Assembly (NCBI RefSeq): GCF_012927245.1
Contig: NZ_JABBGE010000004.1
Location: 310,001 to 374,000 of the forward strand
Length of the DNA: 64,000 bases
Source: Streptomyces sp. R302
Lineage (GTDB): Bacteria > Actinomycetota > Actinomycetes > Streptomycetales > Streptomycetaceae
Reading direction: 5' to 3'
The notes beneath the pieces are model-generated. The model did no database searches. It saw only the letters and a list, made by a program, of their open reading frames with translations, and was not told the origin of the DNA. The translations under genes were made by a program, and so were the position numbers. How positions within the stretch are numbered: position 1 is the stretch's first letter; every line of letters begins with the position of its first letter. Shown in pieces: positions 23,871 to 32,732 of the stretch.

Positions 23871-24977
23871 CTACAGCCAGTCCTTCTTCTTGAACACCAG
23901 ATACAGGCTCGTGCACACCAGTGCCATCAGCACCACCGCGAACGGATACCCGCCCGCCCAGTGCAGCTCCGGCATGTTGTCGAAGTTCATGCCGTAGATC
24001 GTGCCGACGAGCGTCGGGGCGAAGAGGATGGCGGCCCACGAGGAGATCTTCTTGATCTCCTCGTTCTGTTCGAAGCCGGCCTCCGCCAGGGCGCGCATTT
24101 CGGCGTTCTGTTGCTGGGTGACCAGGGTGGCGTTGACGGTGAGGATGTCCGTGAGGGCCTGGCGGAAGCCGTCGACGCGTTCGCTGGTGTGGGTGACGTG
24201 GTCGGCGACGTCGCGGAGGTAGCGCTGGAGCTCCTCGTCGGTGCCGTACTTCGCGAAGCCGGCCATCAGGCCGTGGAGCATGCCGACGAGGGGGCGGGTG
24301 GCGCGCTGGAACTCGACCATCTCGCGGGAGAGTTCGTAGATGCGGCGGGAGACGGCCGGGTCGCCGCCGAAGACCTCGGTCTCGATCTCGTCGACGTCGT
24401 TCTGGACGCCGGCGACGACCGGGGCGTAGCCGTCCACGACGGCGTCCAGGATGGCGTAGAGGACGGCCTCCGGGCCGAGGGCGAGCAGGTCGGGGTTCTC
24501 CTCCATGCGGCGGCGGACCGCCGACAGGTCCGGGGCCGCGCCGTGCCGGACGGAGATGAGGAAGTCGGGGCCCACGAAGACGTGCAGCTCGCCGAAGTCG
24601 ACCTCCTCCTGCGCGTCCAGGTAGCGGGCCGCGCGCAGGACGACGAAGAGGGTGTCGCCGTACCGCTCCAGCTTCGGGCGCTGGTGGGCCTCCAGGGCGT
24701 CCTCGACGGCGAGCTCGTGGAGGTCGAACTCGGCGGCCAGGGAGTGGAGTTCCTCCTCGGTCGGGCGGTGCAGGCCGATCCACGCCATGCCGTCCGGGTG
24801 TTCCCGCAGCTGCCGGTACGTCTCCGCCAGCGTCGCCGGCGACGACACCTTGCGGCCCTCCCGGTACAGGGTCGCCTGGATCACGCTCGGCCCCTCGGCG
24901 GAGGGGTCCGGGGCCCCGGGGGCCGGTGCGGGCTCCGGGTGGCGGCGGCGGGCCGCGCGGGGGCGGCGGTCGGACAC
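23871..24977 (-). CDS. corA: CorA-like Mg2+/Co2+ transporter (copy 2)
   Basis: 368 residues. Cytoplasmic domain motifs AWIGLHRPTEEELHSLAAEF and VEDALEAHQRPKLERYGDTL are followed by a long helix and two membrane helices around YGMNF (GTIYGMNFDNMPEL), ending in a basic tail KKKDWL. GTG 24977 is preceded by GGAGG at 8 bases. It differs from the CorA at 6329 in its Pro/Ala-rich N-terminal extension. Metal preference cannot be read from sequence. Confidence 0.93.
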   Translation of the reverse strand: MSDRRPRAARRRHPEPAPAPGAPDPSAEGPSVIQATLYREGRKVSSPATLAETYRQLREHPDGMAWIGLHRPTEEELHSLAAEFDLHELAVEDALEAHQRPKLERYGDTLFVVLRAARYLDAQEEVDFGELHVFVGPDFLISVRHGAAPDLSAVRRRMEENPDLLALGPEAVLYAILDAVVDGYAPVVAGVQNDVDEIETEVFGGDPAVSRRIYELSREMVEFQRATRPLVGMLHGLMAGFAKYGTDEELQRYLRDVADHVTHTSERVDGFRQALTDILTVNATLVTQQQNAEMRALAEAGFEQNEEIKKISSWAAILFAPTLVGTIYGMNFDNMPELHWAGGYPFAVVLMALVCTSLYLVFKKKDWL

Positions 24978-25175
24978 GATGCGTACCTCCGTCGACTGCT
25001 GCTGGGCCCTCGAACCCTTCCGGATCTTGGCGGGGGAGGAGACGGTCATCAGGATATATGGGTGGTAATGGTGCTGCCGGGTTCGCCCCTCGCCCCGCCC
25101 GCCTCCCCTGTCCGACCTTCTCCCCTCCGGCGATTGAGGACAGAAACTGTCCTCGATGGCCTGTAGCGTCCCCGC

Positions 25176-26279
25176 ATGGACTCCCTTCCCGTGCTCTCGC
25201 GCCGCGCTCTGGGGCGTGCGACCCTCGCCCGTCAGCTGCTGCTCCGGCCCTCGGAGCTCGGGGTCGAGGAGGCCGTGCGGCATCTGGTCGGCCTTCAGGC
25301 GCAGAACACCAAGCCCCCGTACTACGCCCTCGCCGCGCGGCTCGACGCGTTCCGGCCCGAGGAGCTCTCCGGCCTGATGGAGTCCCGGGCGGTCGCACGG
25401 ATCGTCTCCCTGCGGTCGACCGTGCACACCCACACCGCGCGGGACGCCGTCGGCCTGCGGCGGCTCGTCCAGGCGGGGGCGGTCGAGCGGGAGCTGAGGG
25501 GGTTCCGGAAGGGGCTCGTCGGCGTCGACCTCGACCGGCTCGCCGCCGTCACGACCGCGTACGTCGAGGAGCGGGCCCGGTCGGTGAAGGAGCTGCGGGA
25601 ACGGCTGCTGCGGGAATGGCCGGACGCGGATCCGCTCGCGCTCACGGTCGCCGCGCGCTGCCTGCTGCCGATGGTGCAGGTCACTCCGCGCGGGCTGTGG
25701 CGGCGCAGCGGGCAGGTCGCGCTGACCACCACCCGGGCGTGGTTCGGCGGGGGCGACGAGGAGGCGGCCGGGATCGACGAGACCGTACTGCGTTACCTCG
25801 GCGCCTTCGGGCCCGCGTCCGTCAAGGACATGCAGACCTGGTGCGGGCTCACCCGCCTGCGGCCCGCCTTCGAACGGCTCCGGCCCCGGCTCCTCGTCCT
25901 GCGCGACGAGCACGGCACGGAGCTCTTCGACCTGCCCGACGCGCCCCGGCCCGACGAGGACACCCCCGCCCCGCCGCGCCTCCTGCCCGAGTACGACAAC
26001 CTGCTCCTCTCGCACGCCGACCGCACCCGGATCGTCCCCGCCGAACTGAAGGGACGCACCTGGACCGGCAACCAGGCCCACCGCGTCCTCCTCCTCGACG
26101 GCACCCTCGCCGGCCTCTGGTTCCTGGAGGAGACCAAGGGCCGTACGACCCTGACCGTCGAACCCTTCGAGCGCCTCACCCGCGCCGCCCGCACCGCCCT
26201 CACGGAGGAGGCCGAAAGGACCCTCCGCCTCACCGCACCGGAGGACGACGCGTACGACGTCGTCTTCCGCGCGGGCTGA
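25176..26279 (+). CDS. HTH_42 winged-helix protein, AlkZ/AlkX-like DNA glycosylase
   Basis: 367 residues matching the HTH_42 superfamily, whose studied members AlkZ (azinomycin resistance) and YcaQ/AlkX unhook DNA interstrand crosslinks. The catalytic-type Q-x-Q motif is present as HLVGLQAQNTKPPYYALAAR (Gln41, Gln43), and the family segments RIVSLRSTVHTHTARDA and GPASVKDMQTWCGL follow. ATG 25176 starts MDSLPVLSRRALGRATL, typical of the family. It stands alone, convergent with the LuxR gene across a repeat field. Housekeeping repair and resistance to a self-made alkylator are both possible. Confidence 0.82.
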   Translation: MDSLPVLSRRALGRATLARQLLLRPSELGVEEAVRHLVGLQAQNTKPPYYALAARLDAFRPEELSGLMESRAVARIVSLRSTVHTHTARDAVGLRRLVQAGAVERELRGFRKGLVGVDLDRLAAVTTAYVEERARSVKELRERLLREWPDADPLALTVAARCLLPMVQVTPRGLWRRSGQVALTTTRAWFGGGDEEAAGIDETVLRYLGAFGPASVKDMQTWCGLTRLRPAFERLRPRLLVLRDEHGTELFDLPDAPRPDEDTPAPPRLLPEYDNLLLSHADRTRIVPAELKGRTWTGNQAHRVLLLDGTLAGLWFLEETKGRTTLTVEPFERLTRAARTALTEEAERTLRLTAPEDDAYDVVFRAG

Positions 26280-26323
26280 GCGACGCGGCGGCAGCGCGCG
26301 GGTGGGTGTGCGCGGCAGAGGCC

Positions 26324-26433
26324 CTCCTTCGGCGGTGCCGCGCGCCTCCTCCGGTGGTGCCGCGCGCCTCCTCCGGTGGTGCCGCGTGCCTCCTTCGGCG
26401 GTGCCGGGCGGCTCCTCCGGTGGTGCCGTGCCC
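26324..26433. repeat. Five 22-bp tandem repeats
   Basis: Five consecutive units of the form CTCC(T/C)(T/C)CGG(C/T)GGTGCCG plus five or six variable bases. The 22-bp period is not a multiple of three, which argues against coding. The array starts 45 bases after the AlkZ-like stop codon. Confidence 0.7.
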
Positions 26434-26599
26434 CTTCCGGCGGCACGCGCCCGCTTCCGGTGGCCGCGCGTACGCTTCGGCGGCGCCGCCGTCCTGTGTG
26501 CGGCCTGCCTGTAGGTCCGTGCCTGGCGGAAGCCGCCAGCCGCCCGCCTCCGGCGGCAGCCCGTGAGTCTCGGGCGGCACCGCGCCCGCCTCCGATGGC

Positions 26600-26990
26600 A
26601 GCGCGTACGGCTCTGGGGGCGCCGCGTCTGTGTGCGGCCGGCAGTCCTCCCGCGCCAGGACGTAAGCCCGCCCGCCTCCGGCGGCAGCGCGTACGGCTCT
26701 GGGGGCGCCGCGTCTGTGTGCGGCCGGCAGTCCTCCCGCGCCAGGACGTAAGCCCGCCCGCCTTTGGCGACGCGCCCGCCTTCGGCGGCACCGCGTCTGT
26801 GTGTGGCCGGCAGCCCTTCCGCGCCAGGACGTAAGCCCGCCCGCCTTTGGCGACGCGCCCGCCTTCGGCCGCGCCGCGTCTGTGTGTGGCCGGCAGCCCT
26901 CCCGCGCCAGGACGTAAGCCCGCCCGCCTTCGGCGACGCGCCCGCCTTCGGCGGCAGCGCGTCCGTGTCCGGCGGCAGCGCGTCCGCCCT
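26600..26990. repeat. Four 83-86-bp tandem repeats
   Basis: The core CGCCAGGACGTAAGCCCGCC starts at 26653, 26739, 26822 and 26905 (spacing 86, 83, 83). Each unit also carries GCGTCTGTGTG, a GGCCGGCAG block and CGCCCGCCT. The period is not divisible by three, so the open frames across it on both strands are not genes. With the 22-bp array it fills the 750-base convergent gap between the AlkZ-like and LuxR-GAF genes; no gene is supported in 26280-27031. Confidence 0.8.
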
Positions 26991-27031
26991 CGCCGTCACC
27001 CCGTCCGCCCCCACGCGAACCTGCCCGCCCC

Positions 27032-27871
27032 CTACGGCAGCGCGCCGGCCCGGCGGGCCGCCACCACCGCCTCCAGGCGGGTGTGGGCGCCCAGTTTTCG
27101 CATGGCCGAGCGCAGGTAGCCCTTGACCGTTTCGGGGCGTAGGCCCAGGCGGCGGGCCGCCGTCGCGTTCGTCGCGCCGGAGGCGACCGCCGCCAGGACG
27201 TCCGTCTCGCGGGGGGTCAGGGCCAATTCCGGCGGCGGGGGCGGGGTGCCGGTCGCCGACTCCAGGCGGCCGCAGACGGCCAGGAGTCGGGCTCGTAGCT
27301 CCTCGTCCGTGATCTGGGGGGCGAGGGCGCGTAGCTCGCCGTAGGCGTGGCGGACCTCTTCCCAGGCAGGGCCGGGGGCGGGGCCGGGGCGGGGCGGCTC
27401 CGGCGTTCCGGCGTGGCGGTTCAGTTCGGCGCGTACGACCAGCGCCTGCTCCACGTCACGCGCCGCCGCCATCGCCGCGTCGAAGACGCGGTCGCCGAGG
27501 GGCAGCGCGTCGCGCAGCGCGCCGTACAGGACTCCGCGGACCTGGCGCCGGACGACGACCGGCACCGCGATCACCGAGCGCAGGCCCTCCGCCGACACCG
27601 GCAGGTCGTACTCGTGGGTGATGTGCCGGGCCTCCGGATAGTCGGTGACCGCGCACGGGCGGGCGAGGGCCAGGCACTTGCCGCCCAGGCCGTTGCCGGG
27701 GGAGATCACGAGGCCCTGGAGCGCAGGGGTGACCGCCCCGTGCAGTTCGGCGATCCGCAGCGGACGGCCGCCGTCCGGCACGAGGCCGCCGAAGACCACG
27801 GGCAGGCCGCTGCCGCGCCGCAGCCGTACCAGCGCGGCGCGCAGCTCCACCTCTTCGATCCGCTCGGACAC
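27032..27871 (-). CDS. LuxR-type regulator with GAF domain
   Basis: 279 residues. A GAF-like sensor spans roughly residues 20-160 (GLVISPGNGLGGKCLALARP; RSVIAVPVVVRRQVRGVLYG), and the LuxR HTH is at the C-terminus (LTPRETDVLAAVASGATNAT, LGLRPETVKGYLRSAMRKLG). GTG 27871 follows GGAGG. It is divergent from a broken acyl-CoA ligase gene, 96 bases away; in related genomes this regulator type sits beside acyl-CoA synthetases, so it probably controlled that gene and may still control those downstream. The ligand is unknown. Confidence 0.88.
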   Translation of the reverse strand: MSERIEEVELRAALVRLRRGSGLPVVFGGLVPDGGRPLRIAELHGAVTPALQGLVISPGNGLGGKCLALARPCAVTDYPEARHITHEYDLPVSAEGLRSVIAVPVVVRRQVRGVLYGALRDALPLGDRVFDAAMAAARDVEQALVVRAELNRHAGTPEPPRPGPAPGPAWEEVRHAYGELRALAPQITDEELRARLLAVCGRLESATGTPPPPPELALTPRETDVLAAVASGATNATAARRLGLRPETVKGYLRSAMRKLGAHTRLEAVVAARRAGALP

Positions 27872-27890
27872 GGAAGAACACCCCTCCTTC

Positions 27891-27906
27891 ACCCCCGAAC
27901 GGGGGT
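27891..27906. promoter_or_regulatory. 16-bp dyad before the LuxR-GAF gene
   Basis: ACCCCCG-AA-CGGGGGT is a perfect-arm palindrome in the short divergent region between the LuxR-GAF gene and the ligase pseudogene, 20 bases from the LuxR start. It is a candidate site for that regulator. Confidence 0.45.
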
Positions 27907-27967
27907 AGTGGGACCCGGGGGACCGATTACACGATGGGCGGACCCCGTCCCGCAACGAGGAGGACGC

Positions 27968-28735
27968 ATGACGGCTGCCGGCGCCACCGAGGAGTTCCGG
28001 ACCGCCCGGGACTTCCTGATCCGGTACCGCGAGGAGTACGAGGCCGCCCGCGCCGGCTTCGTGGCGCCCCGCCCCGACCGGTTCGACCGGGCGCTGGACT
28101 GGTTCGACGTCATCGCCGAGGGCAACGACCGCACCGCTCTCCGCCTCGTCCGGGAGGACGGTACGGAGACGAGGGCGACCGGATCGTCGGCGTCCCCCTC
28201 TCCCCGCACCTCGACCCCGCCGGCGTACCCGGCGACCACACCCGCGTCTCGATCGGCGGCCACGGGGTGAACCGGCTGGGGTGCGAGCTGTCCGCCCGCG
28301 AGCCGGAGGCCTTCGAGCCGACGGTCTTCGCGTCGGAGGTCTTCAAGCCCGAGGTCTTCGCGCCGGAGGACTTCGAGCCCGACGAGGTCTCCCTCGCCCA
28401 CGACACCCTGATGCCTTGTTGCACTCCCGGAACCTCCCGCCCCGCCACCACGCCCCGCGTGGCCGGGTCCCTCGGGGGCCTGCCGGACCGCGAGGTCACG
28501 GAGGCCGTCGGACGTGCCTGGGGCGTGCTCGCCCACGGCCCCGGGCGAGATCCTTCTCGACCCGGCCGCCAACCCGGGGGGGCTGATGACCGCTTACCAC
28601 GGTGCCCCGGAGCGGACGGCCGGGGCGTGGCCGGCGGCCACTACCGGACCGGCGACCTCGCCGTCCGCGACGAGGACGGCCATCTCCACCACACCGGCCG
28701 AATCGGCACCGTCCTGACGGGGGCCAATTCCTCTG
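27968..28735 (+). pseudogene. Broken AMP-dependent acyl-CoA ligase gene
   Basis: ATG 27968, with an intact GAGGAGG ribosome site, opens EEFRTARDFLIRYREEYEAA and RFDRALDWFDVIAEGNDRTA, the N-terminus of an acyl-CoA synthetase. After about 70 codons the frame shifts and most of the core (AMP-binding P-loop) is missing. From 28540 pieces of the C-terminal half reappear in different frames: PGEILLDPAANPGGLMTAYH and HYRTGDLAVRDEDGHLHHTG. Between them is a repetitive stretch encoding FEP/FKP/FAPE units (28300-28390). It is a remnant with at least two frameshifts and a large internal deletion. Confidence 0.75.
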
Positions 28736-28825
28736 TTTGGATGGCGCGTTAGCCGTTCGGGTCAAACGGTCGGCATCCCACGGCGACGCCGGGGACCGGC
28801 CCCTATCTGCGAAGAGGCGACACCG

Positions 28826-30367
28826 ATGCGTGTACCGATGACGATCACCGACTTCCTGGAGCGGGCGGAGCTCGGCTTCCGCGACGGCGTGGCGGTGGTG
28901 GACGAGCCGGATCAGCCCGCGAGGGCCGTTCCCACCACGACCTACGGGACCTTCGCCGAGCGGGTGCGGGCCTGGCAGGCGGGGTTCGACGCGCTGGGCG
29001 TGCGGGAGGGCGAGCGGGTGGCGGTGGCGAGCCACAACTCGGCCCGCCTTCTTGAGCTGTTGTTCGCGCTGCCGATGAGCGGGAGGATCTGCGTACCGGT
29101 CAACTTCCGGCTGAAGCCGGAGGAGGTCGCGTACGTCGTGGAGCAGAGCGGCGCGTCCGTGCTGCTCGTCGACCCGGAGCTCGACGCCGCCCTGGCGGGC
29201 GTCAGGACGCGGCACCGCTTCGTGCTCGGGGAGGAGACCGACACCGGCCTCATGCGCTTCGGGGTCGAGCCGCGCCCGTGGTCGGCGCCCGACGAGGACG
29301 CGACGGCGACGATCAACTACACCTCGGGCACGACGGCCCGCCCCAAGGGCGTGCAGCTGACGCACCGCAACATCTGGGTCAACGGCCTGACCTTCGGCCT
29401 GCACACGCGCGTGTGGGAGCGGGACGTCTACCTGCACACGCTGCCGATGTTCCACTGCAACGGCTGGGGCATGCCGTACGTGATGGCCGGGCTCGGCGTG
29501 AAGCAGGTGGTGCTGCGGAAGGTCGACGGCGCGGAGATCCTGCGCCGGGTCGACGAGCACGGCGTCACCCTGATGTGCGGGGCGCCCGCCGTGTGGAAGG
29601 CGGTCGTGGACGCGGCGGCCGACTGGGAAGGCCCGGTGCCGGGACGCGACCGGGTGCGGATCGTGTGCGCGGGCGCGCCGCCGCCGAGCCGGCTGATCCA
29701 GCGGATCGAGGAGGAACTGGGCTGGGAGTTCACCCAGATCTACGGTCTGACGGAGACCTCGCCGCTGCTGACCTTCAACCGCATCCGCCCCCAGGACGCG
29801 CACCTGCCGGCGGAGGAGCGGGCCCGGAAGCTGTCCCGGGCCGGGCTGCCCGCGCTCGGCGTGAAGATGGAACTCTCCGGTACGGGAGAGGTGCTGGCCC
29901 GGTCCAACACGGTCCTCGACGGGTACTGGGACAAGCCCGAGGAGACCTCCGCCGCCCTGGAGGACGGCTGGTTCCACACCGGCGACGGCGGCACCTTCGA
30001 CGAGAAGGACGGGCACCTGACGATCTCGGACCGGAAGAAGGACGTCATCATCACCGGCGGCGAGAACGTCTCGTCGATCGAGGTCGAGGACGTGATCTTC
30101 CGTCACCCGGCGGTCGCCGAGGTGGCCGTGATCGGCGTCCCGGACGAGAAGTGGGGCGAGACGATCAAGGCGCTCGTCGTCACCGCGCCCGACGCGACGG
30201 TCTCGGAGACGGAGATCATCGCGCACTGCAAGGAGCGGATGGCGGGCTACAAGGCGCCGACGAGCGTGGAGTTCCGCCGGGACATCCCGCGCACCGCCAC
30301 CGGCAAGATCCAGAAGTTCAAGCTCCGCGAGCCGTACTGGGACGGCCTCGGTCGCGGCGTGAACTGA
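28826..30367 (+). CDS. Acyl-CoA synthetase (AMP-forming), medium/long-chain type
   Basis: 513 residues. ANL-superfamily motifs in order: P-loop INYTSGTTARPKGVQLTHRN, YGLTETSPLL, the ATP-binding DGWFHTGDGG, hinge SDRKKDVIITGGENVSSIEV, and catalytic Lys in RTATGKIQKFKLRE. It activates a carboxylic acid to its CoA thioester via an acyl-adenylate. ATG 28826 is preceded by GAAGAGG; ATG 28838 is an alternative. Its neighbour 30560-32155 encodes a second synthetase, and a strong hairpin separates them, so they are probably separate units. Substrate chain length is inferred only from resemblance to FadD-like proteins. Confidence 0.92.
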   Translation: MRVPMTITDFLERAELGFRDGVAVVDEPDQPARAVPTTTYGTFAERVRAWQAGFDALGVREGERVAVASHNSARLLELLFALPMSGRICVPVNFRLKPEEVAYVVEQSGASVLLVDPELDAALAGVRTRHRFVLGEETDTGLMRFGVEPRPWSAPDEDATATINYTSGTTARPKGVQLTHRNIWVNGLTFGLHTRVWERDVYLHTLPMFHCNGWGMPYVMAGLGVKQVVLRKVDGAEILRRVDEHGVTLMCGAPAVWKAVVDAAADWEGPVPGRDRVRIVCAGAPPPSRLIQRIEEELGWEFTQIYGLTETSPLLTFNRIRPQDAHLPAEERARKLSRAGLPALGVKMELSGTGEVLARSNTVLDGYWDKPEETSAALEDGWFHTGDGGTFDEKDGHLTISDRKKDVIITGGENVSSIEVEDVIFRHPAVAEVAVIGVPDEKWGETIKALVVTAPDATVSETEIIAHCKERMAGYKAPTSVEFRRDIPRTATGKIQKFKLREPYWDGLGRGVN

Positions 30368-30425
30368 CGGAGTCCGGGTCGGTCCGGGTCCGCGAGGCGC
30401 GCGGACCCGGACCACGTACGGCCCC

Positions 30426-30498
30426 GCGGGTACTCGGGGGACTGGGGGTACTCCGGGTCCCCCAGTACCCCCAGTACCCCCAGTACCCGAGTACCCGC
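30426..30498 (+). terminator. Long stem-loop between the two acyl-CoA synthetase genes
   Basis: GCGGGTACTCGGG (30426-30438) pairs with CCCGAGTACCCGC (30486-30498). The loop contains a second complementary pair (CTGGGGGTACT with AGTACCCCCAG copies) and consecutive CCCCAGTA direct repeats. It lies 59 bases after the first synthetase stop. Confidence 0.7.
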
Positions 30499-30559
30499 GC
30501 ACGCCCGCTAAGCCCCCCGCCGACACTCGACTCGACGCACACCACCGAAGGGACCCGGC

Positions 30560-32155
30560 ATGACCGTCACGGAGCTCTCGTACGCGCACGGGGTGGCGGA
30601 CACCCCGCTGCTCGGCGACACCATCGGAGCCGACCTCGACCGGGCCGTCGCCGCCTGGCCCGACCGGGAGGCCCTGGTCGACCTCGCCGACGGACGGCGC
30701 TGGACCTACGCCGAGTTCGGCGCCGACGTCGACCGGATCGCCGGCGCCCTGCTCGGCAGCGGCGTCCGCAAGGGCGACCGGGTGGGGATCTGGGCGGTGA
30801 ACCGCGCCGAATGGGTCCTCGTCCAGTACGCCACCGCCCGCGTCGGCGCCGTCATGGTCACCATCAACCCGGCCTACCGCGCCCACGAACTCGCCTTCGT
30901 GCTGCGCCAGTCGGGCATCTCGCTGCTCTTCGCCTCGCTCGCCCACAAGACCAGCGACTACCGGGCGATGGTCGAGGAGGTGCGCGGCGACTGCCCGGGG
31001 CTGCGGGAGGCGGTGTACTTCGGCGACCCGACCTGGGACGAGTTCGCGGCCCGCCCGGCCGGCGGGCTCGTGCCCGAGCCGCTCTCCGCCGACGAGCCCG
31101 TCAACATCCAGTACACCTCGGGCACCACCGGCTTCCCGAAGGGGGCCACGCTCTCCCACCACAACATCCTCAACAACGGTTACTTCGTCGGCGAGATGAT
31201 CGCCTACACCGAGGAGGACCGGATCTGCGTGCCGGTGCCCTTCTACCACTGCTTCGGCATGGTGATGGGCAATCTCGCGGCCACCTCGCACGGTGCCTGC
31301 GTCGTGATCCCCGCCCCGTCCTTCGACCCGGCGGCGACGCTCCGCGCCGTCCAGGAGGAGCGCTGCACCTCCCTCTACGGCGTACCGACCATGTTCATCG
31401 CCGAGTTGAACCTCCCGGACTTCGCCGCGTACGACCTGTCCTCGCTGCGCACCGGCATCATGGCGGGCTCGCCGTGTCCGGTGGAGGTGATGAAACGGGT
31501 GGTCAGCGAGATGAACATGGCAGAGGTATCGATTTGCTACGGGATGACGGAGACCTCGCCGGTCTCCACCCAGACCCGCCGCGACGACGACCTGGAGCGG
31601 CGCACCGGCACCGTCGGCCGGGTCCTGCCGCACATCGAGGTGAAGGTCGTCGACCCCGCCACCGGCCTCACGGTGCCGCGCGGCACCGCGGGCGAACTGT
31701 GCACCCGCGGCTACAGCGTGATGCTCGGCTACTGGGAAGAGCCGGAGAAGACCGCCGAGGTCGTCGACGCGGGCCGCTGGATGCACACCGGCGACCTCGC
31801 GACGATGCGCGAGGACGGCTACGTCCGGATCGTCGGCCGCATCAAGGACATGATCATCCGCGGGGGCGAGAACATCTACCCGCGCGAGATCGAGGAGTTC
31901 CTCTACGCCCACCCCAAGATCGCCGACGTGCAGGTGGTCGGCGTCCCCGACGAGCGGTACGGCGAGGAGATCCTCGCCTGTGTGATCCCGCGCGACCCGG
32001 CCGACCCGCCCACCCTCGACGAACTCGCCGCCTTCTGCCGCGACCGCCTCGCCCACTACAAGGTCCCGCGCCGCGTCGAGATCCTCGGCGAGTTCCCGAT
32101 GACGGTCAGCGGCAAGGTCCGCAAGGTGGAACTCCGCGAGCGCTACGGGGCTTGA
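30560..32155 (+). CDS. Fatty acyl-CoA synthetase (AMP-forming)
   Basis: 531 residues with all ANL motifs: [60 protein letters not shown] and the catalytic Lys segment [14 protein letters not shown]. It begins [11 protein letters not shown] after GAAGGGA. It belongs to the FadD3/FACL-like group that activates fatty or branched acids for beta-oxidation; the acyl-CoA dehydrogenase at the left edge is a possible metabolic partner but is 29 kb away. A GNAT gene follows, convergent. Confidence 0.93.
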   Translation: MTVTELSYAHGVADTPLLGDTIGADLDRAVAAWPDREALVDLADGRRWTYAEFGADVDRIAGALLGSGVRKGDRVGIWAVNRAEWVLVQYATARVGAVMVTINPAYRAHELAFVLRQSGISLLFASLAHKTSDYRAMVEEVRGDCPGLREAVYFGDPTWDEFAARPAGGLVPEPLSADEPVNIQYTSGTTGFPKGATLSHHNILNNGYFVGEMIAYTEEDRICVPVPFYHCFGMVMGNLAATSHGACVVIPAPSFDPAATLRAVQEERCTSLYGVPTMFIAELNLPDFAAYDLSSLRTGIMAGSPCPVEVMKRVVSEMNMAEVSICYGMTETSPVSTQTRRDDDLERRTGTVGRVLPHIEVKVVDPATGLTVPRGTAGELCTRGYSVMLGYWEEPEKTAEVVDAGRWMHTGDLATMREDGYVRIVGRIKDMIIRGGENIYPREIEEFLYAHPKIADVQVVGVPDERYGEEILACVIPRDPADPPTLDELAAFCRDRLAHYKVPRRVEILGEFPMTVSGKVRKVELRERYGA

Positions 32156-32182
32156 GGGAGCGTCAGCGCTCGGCGGGAGGCA

Positions 32183-32713
32183 TCAGCGAACGGCGGGAGG
32201 CGTCAGCTCGCGGCGCATGCAGACGCGGGGCCAGGCCGCCAGGCCGTGGGCGGCCTCGGAGCGGCTGATCTCCCGCAGGCCCTCCGTCAGGGCCGGGTCG
32301 GTGTCGGCGAGCGGGCGGAAGCCGAGACGGGCGTAGTACGGGGCGTTCCACGGCACTTCGGTGAAGGTCGTCAGGGTGAGGGCCGTCAGGCCCTCCTGCC
32401 GGGCGGCCTCCGCCAGGTGCTCGATCAGGGCCCGGCCGACGCCCCGGCGGGCCGCCTCCGGATGGACGGAGACCTGTTCGATGTGGGCGGCGCCGTCGAC
32501 CGTGTCCGCGATCAGATAGCCGACGGGACGGTCGGCCCCGTCGACCGCCACCCAGGCCCGGCCCGCCGCGCGATACCCCTCCAGGACGTCGAGGGGGAGG
32601 GGCTCGTCGTCGGCGATCGCCGTCATACCGAGGGTGCGGAAGGGTTCGCCCGCCGCGCGCTCGATGGACTGGAGCAGCGGGAGTTCGGCCGGTGAGGCCG
32701 CTCGGATGCGCAT
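32183..32713 (-). CDS. GNAT family N-acetyltransferase
   Basis: 176 residues. The acetyl-CoA loop motif A reads IEQVSVHPEAARRGVGRALI (R-R-G-V-G-R), with motif B around WNAPYYARLGFRPLA. It transfers an acetyl group to an unknown amine. ATG 32713 starts MRIRAASPAELPLL. Two near-identical short repeats (CGGCGGGAGGC) flank its stop codon. No context hints at the substrate. Confidence 0.88.
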   Translation of the reverse strand: MRIRAASPAELPLLQSIERAAGEPFRTLGMTAIADDEPLPLDVLEGYRAAGRAWVAVDGADRPVGYLIADTVDGAAHIEQVSVHPEAARRGVGRALIEHLAEAARQEGLTALTLTTFTEVPWNAPYYARLGFRPLADTDPALTEGLREISRSEAAHGLAAWPRVCMRRELTPPAVR

Positions 32714-32732
32714 ACGCCAGTATGGCCCGGCC

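Noticed and set aside
26324..26990. CRISPR array
   Set aside because: Units are directly adjacent without unique spacers and are GC-biased; no cas genes are near.
26280..27031. Open frames on both strands through the repeat field
   Set aside because: Repeat periods of 22, 83 and 86 bp are not multiples of three, so no frame repeats consistently; products are Arg/Pro/Ala low-complexity without ribosome sites.
28496..32056. 1186-codon reverse-strand open frame opposite the acyl-CoA synthetases
   Set aside because: It is the antisense shadow of two clear ANL enzymes with full motif sets.
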